Shown in pieces: positions 36,601 through 45,244 of a stretch of DNA of 64,000 bases. A program made the position numbers and the translations under genes. The notes under the pieces were generated by a model. It had not been told where the DNA came from. It saw nothing but the letters and a program-made list of their open reading frames with translations, and did no database searches. Origin of the DNA: Nemertoderma westbladi. Its lineage: Eukaryota; Xenacoelomorpha; Nemertodermatida; Nemertodermatidae. The stretch lies in assembly GCA_032718475.1 (NCBI GenBank), contig JAUCBJ010009060.1, forward strand, positions 62,001-126,000, written 5' to 3'. Numbering within the stretch: position 1 is the first letter of the stretch; every line of letters begins with the position of its first letter.

Positions 36601-39600
36601 CAAACACGGACAACTTCCGAGTGAAGGTGAGACTGGACAGTCAAGAGAACACACTGACAAAGAGATCATGCTTGTCAAAATTGAGCCGATTGTTCGATCC
36701 GTTAGGATTCATCAGTCCAGTGATACTGCAAGCCCGCATTTATATGCGCAGTATTTGGAAGGTTGGACTAACATGGGACGAGCCGATCTCATCAGACCAA
36801 GTGGACTTATGGAAGACCTGGGAGGCGGAATTATCTTCGCTAGAGGATTATTCCATACCCAGAGTTTACTTTCCATTACAAACTACATTTCCTGACAACT
36901 TGGAATTACATTGTTTTTCTGACGCCAGTGACAACGGTTTTGGTGTGGCAGCGTACTTGCGCAGACAAGTAGACTCAGAAGCATTCGATGTTTCGCTCAT
37001 TACTTCTAAGGCAAAAACAATGCCTACTAAGTATATGACGACACCACGAGCTGAGCTACAAGCCGCAACCCTGTCAACCACCATCGTGAACCTTATACAG
37101 ACAGAATTACAGTCAAGTTTACAGATATTTTATTGGACTGACGCGACGTTGGTTTTATTTTACATAAACAACGACACACTTGAATTCAAGACATTCGTAG
37201 CTAACCGTCGCGCAGAAATTCTAGACCGTTCAATAAAAGAGGATTGGCGACATTGTCCCGGACCACAAAACCCAGCTGATATTGCGTCGCGAGGAATGAT
37301 GCCCGAGGAATTCTGTAAACCGGAAAACAAAGAATTTTGGCAACACGGACCCCAATTCTTGCAGAAATCGACACAAGATTGGCCTCCGTTATACGACAAC
37401 AAATCTAATACTATCCCTAAGGACGCCGAAATCAAGAAACCAAAAAAGGGGAAGGCAAAGAAAAAGACGACGGCGACAAAACTCAAGAAAAAACCGAAGG
37501 CGAAATGGAAAGATATAACTTCAAAGGTCAAGAGAGGAAGACTTGCGAGCCTTTCTACACCAGACATATCGCCAGACGGTCAACCAGACACGTTACTAGA
37601 CGATCAACCAGACGTTTTGCCAGACATATCACAAAATGTTCTACCAGACACTAGTGACATACTGACAAACAGTAAAGCCGCAGTTTCCCTATTGGAGCGG
37701 CCTTCTATTGACAAACAACCAGATGCGTTACCAGACGTATCACCAGACACATTACTAGACGGTCAACCAGACGTTTTGCCAGACATATCACAAAATGTTC
37801 TACCAGACACTAGTGACATACTGACAAACAGTAAAGCCGCAGTTTCCCTATTGGAGCGGCCTTCTATTGACAAACAACCAGATGCGTTACCAGACGTATC
37901 GCCAGACACGTTACTAGACGGTCAACCAGACGTTTTGCCAGACACGTCACTAGATAATTCGCCGGATGTTCCGCGAAACATTTTACCAGACATGTCACAA
38001 AATGTTCTACCGGACATTAGTAATGTATCGACTAACAGTAAAGCCGCAGTTTCCCTATTGGAGCGGCCTTGTATTGACAAACTACCAATTTTGACACACT
38101 TGAGCAACCATAAGCATGGTGAAACCTCATGTATTACAGATGTGGGTAGTACCTACGCTAATGTAAATACAGGTGTTACTTTGCGCTCAAGAGACATACC
38201 GAACTTGCAACCTATGGTGAGACCTGGGATTAATGTCGGCAGAAAAATAAGTTTACCGAAACCTGCTGACCCCATAGAGTTCAAACCACCATTAACGATC
38301 GACTTACAAAGTACCGACAATCAAGGTAAGAAGACGAAGAAGGACAAATTACTTGTAGACCCGGACGGATCAACAGTCAACAAGGGAATACTTACCGGCG
38401 GACCCGTGGGCCCTTCTAGTAATTCAAAACCTTCCAAAATCTCCATTGACTTACCTGATGACGTCACAAATACTCACATCGACCGGATTGTAAACTTAAC
38501 AGACTCTTGGACAAACGCTTGCCGAAAATTAGCGTGGATTGTACGTTTCGTACAATACGTTAAAGGCAAACGTGACTTTACACGTCGACTTACATTGGCT
38601 GAGATTGACAGGTGTGAGATTAAATTAATTCGCCATTACCAACTGCGATATTTCGCGCGCGAATTCACATCTATAAATCAAGGTCAACCAATCAAGTCGT
38701 CACCAATACTGAGTTGGAGTCCGATTATTTATAATGGCTTAATTTGTCATAAATCACGGCTTCAAAACATTGACTTTAACACAAACTTTAGATACCCAAT
38801 AATAATACCCCAACATCACAAACTACAACGTGCAATGATACTGGACGCACATTTACATCTGAAACATGCTGGAAGACACCACTGTCTTTCTTACTTACGT
38901 ACAAGATTTGTATTGATTAGACCTAGTAAAGCGTTAAGTTCAGTGACACGTACGTGTATTATTTGTAAAAAGGTACATTCTAGAATAGGTACCCAAGAAA
39001 TGAGTGAACTACCACAAGCACGACTTCAAGCATTCAGACCACCTTTTACAGAGACTGGAATTGATTGCTTTGGTCCCATACATACGAAACGTGGACGTAT
39101 ACTAGTAAAACGCTGGGGACTGATTTTCACATGTATGTCCAGTAGGGCAGTTCATATTGAACGTGTGATGGATCTTTCCACCAACGCGTTTATACTAGCA
39201 CTGCGGCGATTTATCGCTAGACGCGGACTAGTAAAATGCTTGTACTCAGACCAAGGGACAAACTTTGTTGGTGCTCGGAATGAGATTGCTAGAGCTTTTA
39301 AGAAATTAGATCATGATCAAATCTCGAACGAACTACAACCTCACAAGATTGTTTGGAAGTTTAATCCTCCAGATAGTCCTTGGAGAGGCGGAGTCTGGGA
39401 GAGACTGATTAGATCTATAAAGACAGCCATGGCAAAGGTCATTCCAGTAAACCACATATTGACAGACGACCAACTGACAACACTGTTTGTTGAAATCGAG
39501 GCAATACTAAATACTAGACCAATAGTATTAGTACCCGATGACAAACAATCTCAGTTTGCTTTGACACCGGCACACCTGCTTATGCAGGCACCGACCACAT

Positions 39601-39986
39601 TGACACCTATTTCTATTCCAATAGAAAGCGACAGCTACGGTAGAAAAGCGTGGAAAATCACGCAACTACTGGCTAACAAATTCTGGGAAATATGGCAAAA
39701 CCATTATTTGCCCTCTATTTCTGCCAGAACAACTTGGTATAATAACACCCGCGCATTAAAGCCGGGAGATCACGTGCTGTTAGCGGAAGTGAATCTAAAA
39801 AGACGCTTCTGGATAACAGGTGTAATTTTAGCCACACATCCATCTATGGATGGAGTGACAAGAACTGTGACGGTACGGACAATTGACGGTCGTACAGTAG
39901 ACAGACCGACTCAACGTCTCGTACTTCTTGAAGAGACTCATAACGAGTCTGGAGACTACAAATCTCCACCTAATACTAGTAAATAA
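30687..39986 (+). CDS. BEL/Pao Gag-Pol polyprotein, intact, 3099 residues
   Basis: Single frame from ATG. Residues about 285-437 are a Gln/Glu/Ala coiled coil; 604-790 are seven 28-residue repeats; 948-1130 the BEL gag domain (AARQGLPVQQPPKF). Knuckles begin at C1243 (C-x2-C-x4-H-x4-C) with a second Cys/His cluster after it. The protease site is D1376 in LDSASS, with Ala where Gly is usual. RT has D1818 in TCDVEAMFHQV and D1899-D1900 in FYVDD; RNase H has D2079 in FSDAS. A Lys-rich stretch (about 2247-2285) and Pro-Asp-rich repeats (about 2291-2468) follow. The integrase has an H-H-C-C module (about 2722-2760), D2793, D2855 and E2905, and a C-terminal DUF5641-like domain (about 3010-3085). 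The pieces would build particles, copy RNA to DNA and insert it. The long N-terminus and pol linker are additions not typical of the family. No disabling change was seen. Confidence 0.95.
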   Translation: MSDKQDYTKNTQTDYDSCDGDKSAAEEQQGKTREPTEPTPCASPVHPTGVPDAVVRGDGRTEDFLTVPQPRYRETDMVSSVGSQESVVRSVGGYMAHITRSIGEGQRILDGLTAPMSRFEFYTLQVRVQSKVYKSVDNLVGLQDLARQRQDMDTQLRILEKLMIAREKLIQFKSTIRQIQQEQADQLLGESVSDELLQPEEEQELYRLDGQLKHLTDHLRMCGEDVGDWETVPEYTRETSPVRIESAPGILNQSLVSIRSEINEVSMVTSEVARQQQQFYRQQHEMEEQTQLLMIQTAVEEEKIRVANVARISHLQEQAELEAAEMERLELDIAQQAAAAELAQRTATAELERQTAAAAAAAELERQTEAAELERKRLVSEARVEMKTRQIKAQQAIRQAEFEAQQQQTEQREKEVKLRFELEKRARELAETKENLDLLARDRSMRSRDGHDLDQIEVRHRQIQERLKEGSIGAPGRERQLVKDLCQRFPQVTPMFAPVTTKEPVSIAGSSDISPIHGATEHRFVIPDKFTPPRATSSPIPKVKVSNPPITDRSSLLTGPALLTTKQVSPPSTPKPVTHYAYPMTFRPTRPVDSNAVIRPPVQFTSQSTTSRKTCEPTEQRRPVDTRPFNQFTSQSTTSRKTCEPTEQRRTVDTRPFNQCTSQSTTSRKTCEPTEQRRLVDTRQFNQRASQSTTSRKTCEPTEQRRLVDTRQFNQFTSQSTTSRKTCEPTEQRRLVDTRQFNQFTSQSTTSRKTCEPTEQRRLVDTRQFNQRASQSTTSRKTCEPTEQRRSVDDVTKRNVRIRTTQRTRAHRPPYPDDSSTSSESDYPKREVFRTGAADEYKRERSDNSFIDNPPQNTPTQKALQPTDAISTQQFADIMRPVVNKLAQIEERLEEVQTDSSRNTEFEHNRHPKEPQRPVPSKHPSYQGKAPRRDINQITNQGRETLNVAEEIAKFAARQGLPVQQPPKFSGSSKHWHTFVDYIESQIAVCAFTSREKFNYLLQTLSGEPKRLAETFVGVPDAFELAYDRLTSIYGGTVSMARSVIEELCKGGAITKPVDLLKLADEIRNAITTLRSIGQLDYGNTPTVLLKIIGRLHHRLRREWRKIEYQREERGGFLKLEDVYLLISREAVVETRSNYTDQHIVAEGITLPSSNRQKPQTTSTKTATYTTPTESRQFSDGSRVSAPIGIKQTRQQLSTDFSGCQYCEHLGKRYIGHKLRGCRQFRELNSEERRLQIRPLDSCWRCTRHGHVRKDCPNTDTCPSCGRNHDGLLHTDSHTPTKRFAREHPEAAARCDAAYRKRESKTTPTFVTHIEDCFSEQSGSSDEELEDDDEYSNGDEQPSIALLTTDQLKGFSVIPIKITGTKGSKRIYAILDSASSHSYVDEKIADVVTDLKQGKRVSYTVSSMHGQRAIPVTRVKLNLDSLLPKSQHSERERSLLPFKDLTFAATKDFSNLLGPVPEQSLEDRKYFRHLGVPECPVNYRSVAMLIGTDQFNLHQVWETRPSAVVAGNAYACRTPIGWYTRAPVRTLNVSDEEDDVQSTCSLLTTNSIHSFSHDVDHTTLQSTKHDRRVTSMISSHKEQLIHKVSLELGEKTSQLEIPSTTDDRLASLPTPTTSTIPIDIDDDVLRNHQVEQAALDKELTEKTIRWLEQDTAEPGSYEPCMSEQEKQALKIMEDTIRQTKDGHYEVGMLWRSQSPKLINNYPLALRRLHSIRQRLLKDEKAHLQYNTQMETYLTKGYAIRMTNPEIVTNQTYYLPHHYVRHPDKPDKVRVVNDCAALFEGMSLNSELMDGPNMNNYLMGVIMRFRQRQVAFTCDVEAMFHQVKALERDRDSLRFLWYPEGDLSLPPATYQMQVRVFGARDSPNCTMYALKQAARDQKHLYDPEIIRIVERDFYVDDGLQSCDTVERATTVAHQLRDCLAGGGFNLTKFASNSAELVDSFGTTERGGGDIDLEFEPLPTTKVLGLFWDPNTDNFRVKVRLDSQENTLTKRSCLSKLSRLFDPLGFISPVILQARIYMRSIWKVGLTWDEPISSDQVDLWKTWEAELSSLEDYSIPRVYFPLQTTFPDNLELHCFSDASDNGFGVAAYLRRQVDSEAFDVSLITSKAKTMPTKYMTTPRAELQAATLSTTIVNLIQTELQSSLQIFYWTDATLVLFYINNDTLEFKTFVANRRAEILDRSIKEDWRHCPGPQNPADIASRGMMPEEFCKPENKEFWQHGPQFLQKSTQDWPPLYDNKSNTIPKDAEIKKPKKGKAKKKTTATKLKKKPKAKWKDITSKVKRGRLASLSTPDISPDGQPDTLLDDQPDVLPDISQNVLPDTSDILTNSKAAVSLLERPSIDKQPDALPDVSPDTLLDGQPDVLPDISQNVLPDTSDILTNSKAAVSLLERPSIDKQPDALPDVSPDTLLDGQPDVLPDTSLDNSPDVPRNILPDMSQNVLPDISNVSTNSKAAVSLLERPCIDKLPILTHLSNHKHGETSCITDVGSTYANVNTGVTLRSRDIPNLQPMVRPGINVGRKISLPKPADPIEFKPPLTIDLQSTDNQGKKTKKDKLLVDPDGSTVNKGILTGGPVGPSSNSKPSKISIDLPDDVTNTHIDRIVNLTDSWTNACRKLAWIVRFVQYVKGKRDFTRRLTLAEIDRCEIKLIRHYQLRYFAREFTSINQGQPIKSSPILSWSPIIYNGLICHKSRLQNIDFNTNFRYPIIIPQHHKLQRAMILDAHLHLKHAGRHHCLSYLRTRFVLIRPSKALSSVTRTCIICKKVHSRIGTQEMSELPQARLQAFRPPFTETGIDCFGPIHTKRGRILVKRWGLIFTCMSSRAVHIERVMDLSTNAFILALRRFIARRGLVKCLYSDQGTNFVGARNEIARAFKKLDHDQISNELQPHKIVWKFNPPDSPWRGGVWERLIRSIKTAMAKVIPVNHILTDDQLTTLFVEIEAILNTRPIVLVPDDKQSQFALTPAHLLMQAPTTLTPISIPIESDSYGRKAWKITQLLANKFWEIWQNHYLPSISARTTWYNNTRALKPGDHVLLAEVNLKRRFWITGVILATHPSMDGVTRTVTVRTIDGRTVDRPTQRLVLLEETHNESGDYKSPPNTSK
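30775..30794 (+). repeat. First of fifteen dispersed near-palindromic motifs in the downstream BEL copy
   Basis: Sites start at 30775, then 32521, 32605, 32689, 32773, 32857, 32941 and 33025 (gag repeats), about 35506 (inverted variant, left end changed), 37536, 40270, 41419, 44394, 44734 and 44931. Reading frame differs between sites: KTREPTE or KTCEPTE in gag, GRLASL in the pol linker and ORF2. Confidence 0.85.
32496..33065 (+). repeat. 84-bp in-frame gag repeat, seven copies
   Basis: Starts are every 84 bases from 32496. Units are nearly identical; variation is at FTSQ/CTSQ/RASQ and RPF/RQF. Each has one palindromic motif. Confidence 0.92.
37602..38080 (+). repeat. 159-bp in-frame repeat in the RNase H-integrase linker
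   Basis: Units starting GATCAACCAGACG at 37602 and GGTCAACCAGACG at 37761 repeat at 159 bases (53 codons), with a third partial, altered unit from 37920. Content is QPDVLPD, SKAAVSLLERP and similar acidic, Pro-rich peptide. The upstream element has one unit fewer. Confidence 0.85.
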
Positions 39987-40647
39987 TTAGGAGTTCACAA
40001 ATAGATTTCCACGTACCTGTACACCGTAGTAAGGACAGCGGTAGAATTCCATTGTCTTTATATGTGAACATTGAGGGTAGTACCCTTATGTGTCACATAG
40101 GAGCGGGATTTGTAGGTATAAGAAATGGAATTCTACTTGGAACTCACAATATTGAGACATTTTCGAAATTTTAGACAATCCATTTGGATTTGAAAAATTT
40201 TTAAATTTTCTCCAGTGAATAGATTTCAGGGTACAGTCGGGTGGAACTTAAAATTAGAGAAACAAGAGAGGAAGACTTGCGAGCCTTTCTTAAAAATTTT
40301 AATTAAATTTTACACGGTCTTGTTTCAATAAGTTACGTCAAAAAATAGACTCCCCTGTATTTATTTCTAATTCTTGATTGCTTATTTTCTGATAATAGTT
40401 TGGGATCAAAAAGTGAGTATTTTAGACTCACAGCCAGTTTAGCCCAAATTCGTTTTTATTTCGGCAAAAAATTTTAGATAAGAAGCAGCGTGTCATTAAA
40501 GAAACCCTAGATCTTAGGCTATGGGTAGGAGGTTAGAGCGTTGTCGAGCCCAAAGGGCAGACGAAACTCTCACGTCTCCTCACAACTAACTACAAACTCT
40601 GTTGTATTCCCTCTAGTAGTAATGATTATGTAACTACACCCCTAATT
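39987..40647 (+). other. Inter-ORF region, downstream BEL copy
   Basis: 661 noncoding bases with the palindromic motif at 40270 and a short inverted repeat GTGAGTATTTTAGACTCAC near 40413. No ORF, no clear promoter. Confidence 0.6.
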
Positions 40648-43600
40648 ATGGAGAAAGGGATACAAGGAGAGCCGAGATGGGGATATGATATCCAAGAGGA
40701 GGCAGCAGCGCCATTCGAAAGATTTGGAGCCAAGGATTATACTATATTCGGTATAAAAGAATTATCGGAAAGTACAGCGAAACTCGCGAGAACTAAATAT
40801 GACTCAAATGTATTAAAGAGAAGGCAAAACGCATTAAACGAAAGAATCGAAAGTTTGCGCCAAACCTTCAACGAACTTTACCCGTACGACACTTTATGTG
40901 ATACGGGAGATATTTGCGAAGACCCCGACACTGAAATTAGTCGTTTGTATCATACCATGCAATACCTGAAGGCGCACGAACCTATGCCCGCGGTAAGAGA
41001 TGAATTCGATGGAATGCATCTTTACAGACGAACTCGAGGGGACGATAGAGAAACCAAGGAAGCATTTTCAGTTTATAAACTTTATTATCAATGCGGTTCT
41101 TGTATGCGCGAACAACGAAATGCGATTCCAATGCGTTTGAATAAGGAAAATCCCGAACCGATATTGGCGAGGTGTTCGAACCATCAACAACTACGCTACC
41201 AGGAAGGAGGGTATCCTTTATCGAATCCATATCATTCATTTGCTATGACCGGACCAAAGGCGGGAGAAACTGTCATTTACCCACCTAAGGTTGTTGAACC
41301 CGATGTATTTGAACTTACGCTGGACGAGGCAAATCAGTCAACCCGCGAAAAGAAAGAAGCTCTTAGCCTATACAGAGCCTACAAGGCTTTCGAGAAAGGT
41401 GAGATGGAAGAATGGGGTGGAAGACTCGCGAGCCTACCTTGCCATTGGACGTCACACGATCAAACTCCAGCTAAGGAGATGACACCGGAAGTTTTCGAGA
41501 GCATAAACTTTGCTCAAAACGTTATTCAGAGACTACAGATTGCATCCCCGGAGAGGACAAGAGAAATGCAACCGTATAGTACTTCAACTACGAAACCATT
41601 GAGTACGACACTCAACTTTCCTATTAGTATACCAGTCCGACAGGATACGACGTACGAAATACCCATCGTGGATCATCCAGAAATCATTTCAAACTTGGAG
41701 TTTCTTCCTGCAGTTGTTTTCAGTGATATGAGTAAGATATATGATTTACGTAGACATATTACTCAAAAGGTCGTGTACAACGTTCCACCTCATATTCAAG
41801 ACTTCAAGGAACTGGATAGAGCTGGTGCCGATATAGCTCCGAGTAATTTGAAGGGATATTTAACCAAGACGATTCGTTTATGGATTGGAACCGGAACCTT
41901 CGAGTCGGATACAGATATTGCCGCGGATTGGCGAGGTAAGGTTATTAGCTTCGAAGATGATAAGGATATAGAGAAGATTTGGCAACCTTCGGAAGAATTG
42001 TTGGACGAATGGAATAGAACGTTTAGATCGTTTCAGGAAAATGGTTACATGTTTTACGATAACGAGGGCGGCAGTCATCAGCAGAGTTTGACTTCTAAGA
42101 CTATACAGATTAGAGCGGCGGACGGAGTCTTGCACGTTTTCAGTAGACAGAGGAGCGACAAACGAATGCCGATACCTCCAGCGAATACAAAGCGACACCA
42201 TCTTATCACCGACATAGTAAAGAAGATGGACCAAGCTTGTAATATTGACGCTAGAATGTTACCGAAGATGGTAAGAAACATGATTTTAGATAAAACTGTT
42301 GTAAAGATTGGATCAGGAGTAAGGGAGGACTTAATTAGCGACTTCGCCGGCATGACGGACAGCGATGACCGACTACCGACACCTTACGTCGACACTCGAC
42401 CTCTTATTTTGTGGTCTATAGAACAGGGATATTTTCGTGAGTATAATACTCAGAAGACTGGAACTGGATACATTTCCTACCTGTTATTCAATTGGGATTA
42501 TAAGGAAAATAAGAGAAACAAGTATATTGAAACTTATGGAGAAGGTGATACTCCAGATATGAGTGAGTTTGAATCACAGCTTAAATGGAGAGGATGCGTG
42601 TATTGGGCTATTACGTCACCTCCAAGAGCGGTCTTACAATATTATTTAGCAATAGAGTCGTCAGTGAATGTTTGCCTAATCGCCGACATTGTGTCTCGGA
42701 CTCTCAAAAGACATCCACTTTGTCTCGGAGAAGATCATACTTTCTACATGGAAGGGAGAATTCGTACCGACGTGTTTAGACAATTCCTTGAACCCTTCTA
42801 CAACTCCGACGCTCAGTGTAATGCCTTTACTCGAGCAGGATTTAGTATATTTCGAGACGTGTATCTTCGCTGTGCGGGATCTCTTATCGAAAGACCATCT
42901 ATGTTTACATTGTTACCCTATGAAGGAGAACGTATCGTGGAGATTACGGAAGAATCACGGCAGACGCGCGCGCCTATCGGTCACCTTGGTGATGATTTCG
43001 AAGTAACTACTACGATCGCTGACGATCCTTTAGAGGAACTTCTTGAGATAGAAAGGAACCTCCCGAAGAAATCTCAGATGGAGATTCGACAACTTGAAGC
43101 AACAGATGCTATAGTTTGTATACAACCTTCAGATACCTACCAACCCATAGACCCAGATGATTACGATTATAGTATGGGAGGAAGCACTCGACCGATTGGA
43201 GATCTTATATACGAACGAGTGTGGTACCCTGCCAATACGATGTGTAGTAAATGTGGCGTCGCTGGACATCATATGACAAAGTGCAGTGGAAAGCACATTA
43301 CTACGACTCAGCTAATCTGTGGATGGTGTGGGGATCAAGGGTCTCATACCTTTTATACTTGCTGGAGATTTATGGCTCAATGTACTTATTGCAATATAAA
43401 AGGACATCGAGCATCTGAATGCCAACTAAGAGACATACCTTATGAACACGAATCTGTAAAACTCGTGAGGAAGTTATTTGATGAGTGGGAAGATTTAGCC
43501 GACGAACATGTATCGGCACAAAGAAGACGGTTTCCGATGAGAGCGCATCTCGGATTTTGGGCGGTAAATCCTCAAACGATGATGTCGGAAGGATATATCT

Positions 43601-44373
43601 CCGCTATGCCCCAATATGACGAACTTATCGAGGTAGTCGATATTTTGCCCCACGACAGCGGATTCCGAGTAGTGCGCGAGTATCTACTACAGATTCACCC
43701 GGATAACAAAAACACGTGGAATTTTCAGAAAGTCGTTAATCGCATTACGTATGGTGAATTCGATCGTTTCCGAACTGAAAGGCGGAATAAAGGAGCTTGG
43801 TTAACCGTTGCATGGGCGTACCGAGCCGCGTTTTACCATAAACGTATACGAGCGAGCGTATTCGAGGAAGAAGAGGTCCTAGAGGCGACAAATATACCAG
43901 CCACTCCGGTTGCGCCGTCTGCACGTCACCCTCGGGAGGACGGACAGGGTAGGATCATACGGGTCCAGAAAGTGGGCCAACAATTAAAGAAAATTATTAA
44001 TATAGAAGAACGCAAGGGAGTTGAGCCGACCATTCGAGTTACTCGGGATACGGTATCGCTTCCTAGAGAACCAGTAGGAGGATCGGGACATACACCAGCT
44101 GATCAACAGGGGGCGCAAGCTACTCTTGGGTCTGCGTCGTCCGCTTCTCGCGCGTTCCCAGACGTTCTACCAACTGTAGTGACAACTGATCGGTCACGAG
44201 GAATCGGTCGAGGTTTTGGGATGCCAAATAGACGAATTTGCGAGGAAATAGTCGCACCGTCTCTCAACGTCCAAACGAAACCAGTGACTCGCCCCACGAG
44301 TCCCATATCGCGAGCAAAGTCACCTGTGCGCAGTTTTCGAGGACGCGGCAGGGCTCGATCCACTAAGCGATAA
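40648..44373 (+). CDS. BEL ORF2: putative DEDD 3'-5' exonuclease with zinc knuckles, 1241 residues
   Basis: A separate ORF after pol, starting at ATG. A CxxC-x23-CxxH zinc site is at C149, C152, C176 and H179. Residues about 465-690 resemble RNase D/WRN/Exd-type 3'-5' exonucleases: D471-x-E473 followed by IQIRAADGVLHVF (motif I), VVKIGSGVREDL with D561 (motif II), YVDTRPL at 580-586, and Y666-x3-E670 (motif III, with Glu instead of Asp). Three CCHC-type knuckles follow from C866 (CSKCGVAGHH, CGWCGDQGSH, CTYCNIKGHR). The tail is SR/RG-rich, like RNA-binding proteins. The first ~140 residues, the middle (180-460) and 940-1060 are unrecognised. BEL elements normally end after integrase or carry an env-like ORF; this has no signal peptide or membrane segment, so it is not env. 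Inferred role: nucleic-acid binding plus end-trimming of RNA or cDNA. Confidence 0.75.
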   Translation: MEKGIQGEPRWGYDIQEEAAAPFERFGAKDYTIFGIKELSESTAKLARTKYDSNVLKRRQNALNERIESLRQTFNELYPYDTLCDTGDICEDPDTEISRLYHTMQYLKAHEPMPAVRDEFDGMHLYRRTRGDDRETKEAFSVYKLYYQCGSCMREQRNAIPMRLNKENPEPILARCSNHQQLRYQEGGYPLSNPYHSFAMTGPKAGETVIYPPKVVEPDVFELTLDEANQSTREKKEALSLYRAYKAFEKGEMEEWGGRLASLPCHWTSHDQTPAKEMTPEVFESINFAQNVIQRLQIASPERTREMQPYSTSTTKPLSTTLNFPISIPVRQDTTYEIPIVDHPEIISNLEFLPAVVFSDMSKIYDLRRHITQKVVYNVPPHIQDFKELDRAGADIAPSNLKGYLTKTIRLWIGTGTFESDTDIAADWRGKVISFEDDKDIEKIWQPSEELLDEWNRTFRSFQENGYMFYDNEGGSHQQSLTSKTIQIRAADGVLHVFSRQRSDKRMPIPPANTKRHHLITDIVKKMDQACNIDARMLPKMVRNMILDKTVVKIGSGVREDLISDFAGMTDSDDRLPTPYVDTRPLILWSIEQGYFREYNTQKTGTGYISYLLFNWDYKENKRNKYIETYGEGDTPDMSEFESQLKWRGCVYWAITSPPRAVLQYYLAIESSVNVCLIADIVSRTLKRHPLCLGEDHTFYMEGRIRTDVFRQFLEPFYNSDAQCNAFTRAGFSIFRDVYLRCAGSLIERPSMFTLLPYEGERIVEITEESRQTRAPIGHLGDDFEVTTTIADDPLEELLEIERNLPKKSQMEIRQLEATDAIVCIQPSDTYQPIDPDDYDYSMGGSTRPIGDLIYERVWYPANTMCSKCGVAGHHMTKCSGKHITTTQLICGWCGDQGSHTFYTCWRFMAQCTYCNIKGHRASECQLRDIPYEHESVKLVRKLFDEWEDLADEHVSAQRRRFPMRAHLGFWAVNPQTMMSEGYISAMPQYDELIEVVDILPHDSGFRVVREYLLQIHPDNKNTWNFQKVVNRITYGEFDRFRTERRNKGAWLTVAWAYRAAFYHKRIRASVFEEEEVLEATNIPATPVAPSARHPREDGQGRIIRVQKVGQQLKKIINIEERKGVEPTIRVTRDTVSLPREPVGGSGHTPADQQGAQATLGSASSASRAFPDVLPTVVTTDRSRGIGRGFGMPNRRICEEIVAPSLNVQTKPVTRPTSPISRAKSPVRSFRGRGRARSTKR

Positions 44374-45244
44374 AAGGGAGGGCAAGGGTGGACGGAAGAC
44401 TCGTGAGCCTTTCTTATGATTTGTGATTTATTTGAATTTATATTTATATTTGTGTTTATTCCGAACTTAAGCAATTTGTATTGTTCCGAATTTATGAAAT
44501 ACGACTTATATTTAGTAAGAATTTATATTTGTAAGAATTTATATTTTATATTTGTAATTATTTAGAACTTATGCAATTTATATTATTTCGAACTTATGCA
44601 ATTTATATTATTTCGAACTTATGCAATTTATATTATTCCGAACTTATGCAATTTATATTGTTCCGAATACTATGCAATTTATATCTTATAAGCAGTATTT
44701 GTATTTACAGTGAAATAGAAAGTAAGAGTAGATGGAAGACTCGTAGGCCTTTCTTATAGTTTCACTTGTAAAGTGTTATATTTTGTATTTAGAAAGTTTT
44801 ATAGATAGAAAGTTTTGTGCTTAGAAAGACTCATATTTGTAATTATTCCGAACTTATGCAATCTACATTTAGGTACGAAAGTATTTGTAATTACTTGAAT
44901 TTATGCAATATTTGAGATGCAATAGTAGATGGAAGACTCGCGAGCCTTTCTTATTGTTTTCATTTATTTGTATTTGTAATTACTTGAATTTATGCAATAT
45001 TGAGATGCAATAGATTTATATTGGTGAATTTAATTTAGATTTATATTGTACTTACTTAGTAAAGCTTTAAATACGTAAAGTTTGAATTTGTAATTATTTG
45101 TATCGAATCATTACGTAGAAAGGAAGTATTATTTGAAATTTAATTGTAAATATGTAAGTACGCCCTAAGTGTTCTATAGTTTGATTGATTATTGGTGAAA
45201 ACCGTATATTTTATGCACGATAATATCCTGTTTTCATGGAGCGG
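44374..45244 (+). other. AT-rich 3' tail of the downstream BEL copy
   Basis: Motif copies at 44394, 44734 and 44931. A ~25-bp repeat (ACTTATGCAATTTATATT) dominates 44560-44670; this expansion differs from the upstream copy, which amplified ACTTATATTTAGTAAA instead. Confidence 0.7.

Noticed and set aside
40648-44373. ORF2 as an envelope gene
   Set aside because: No signal peptide, membrane segment or cleavage-site pattern; it has zinc knuckles and nuclease-like motifs instead.
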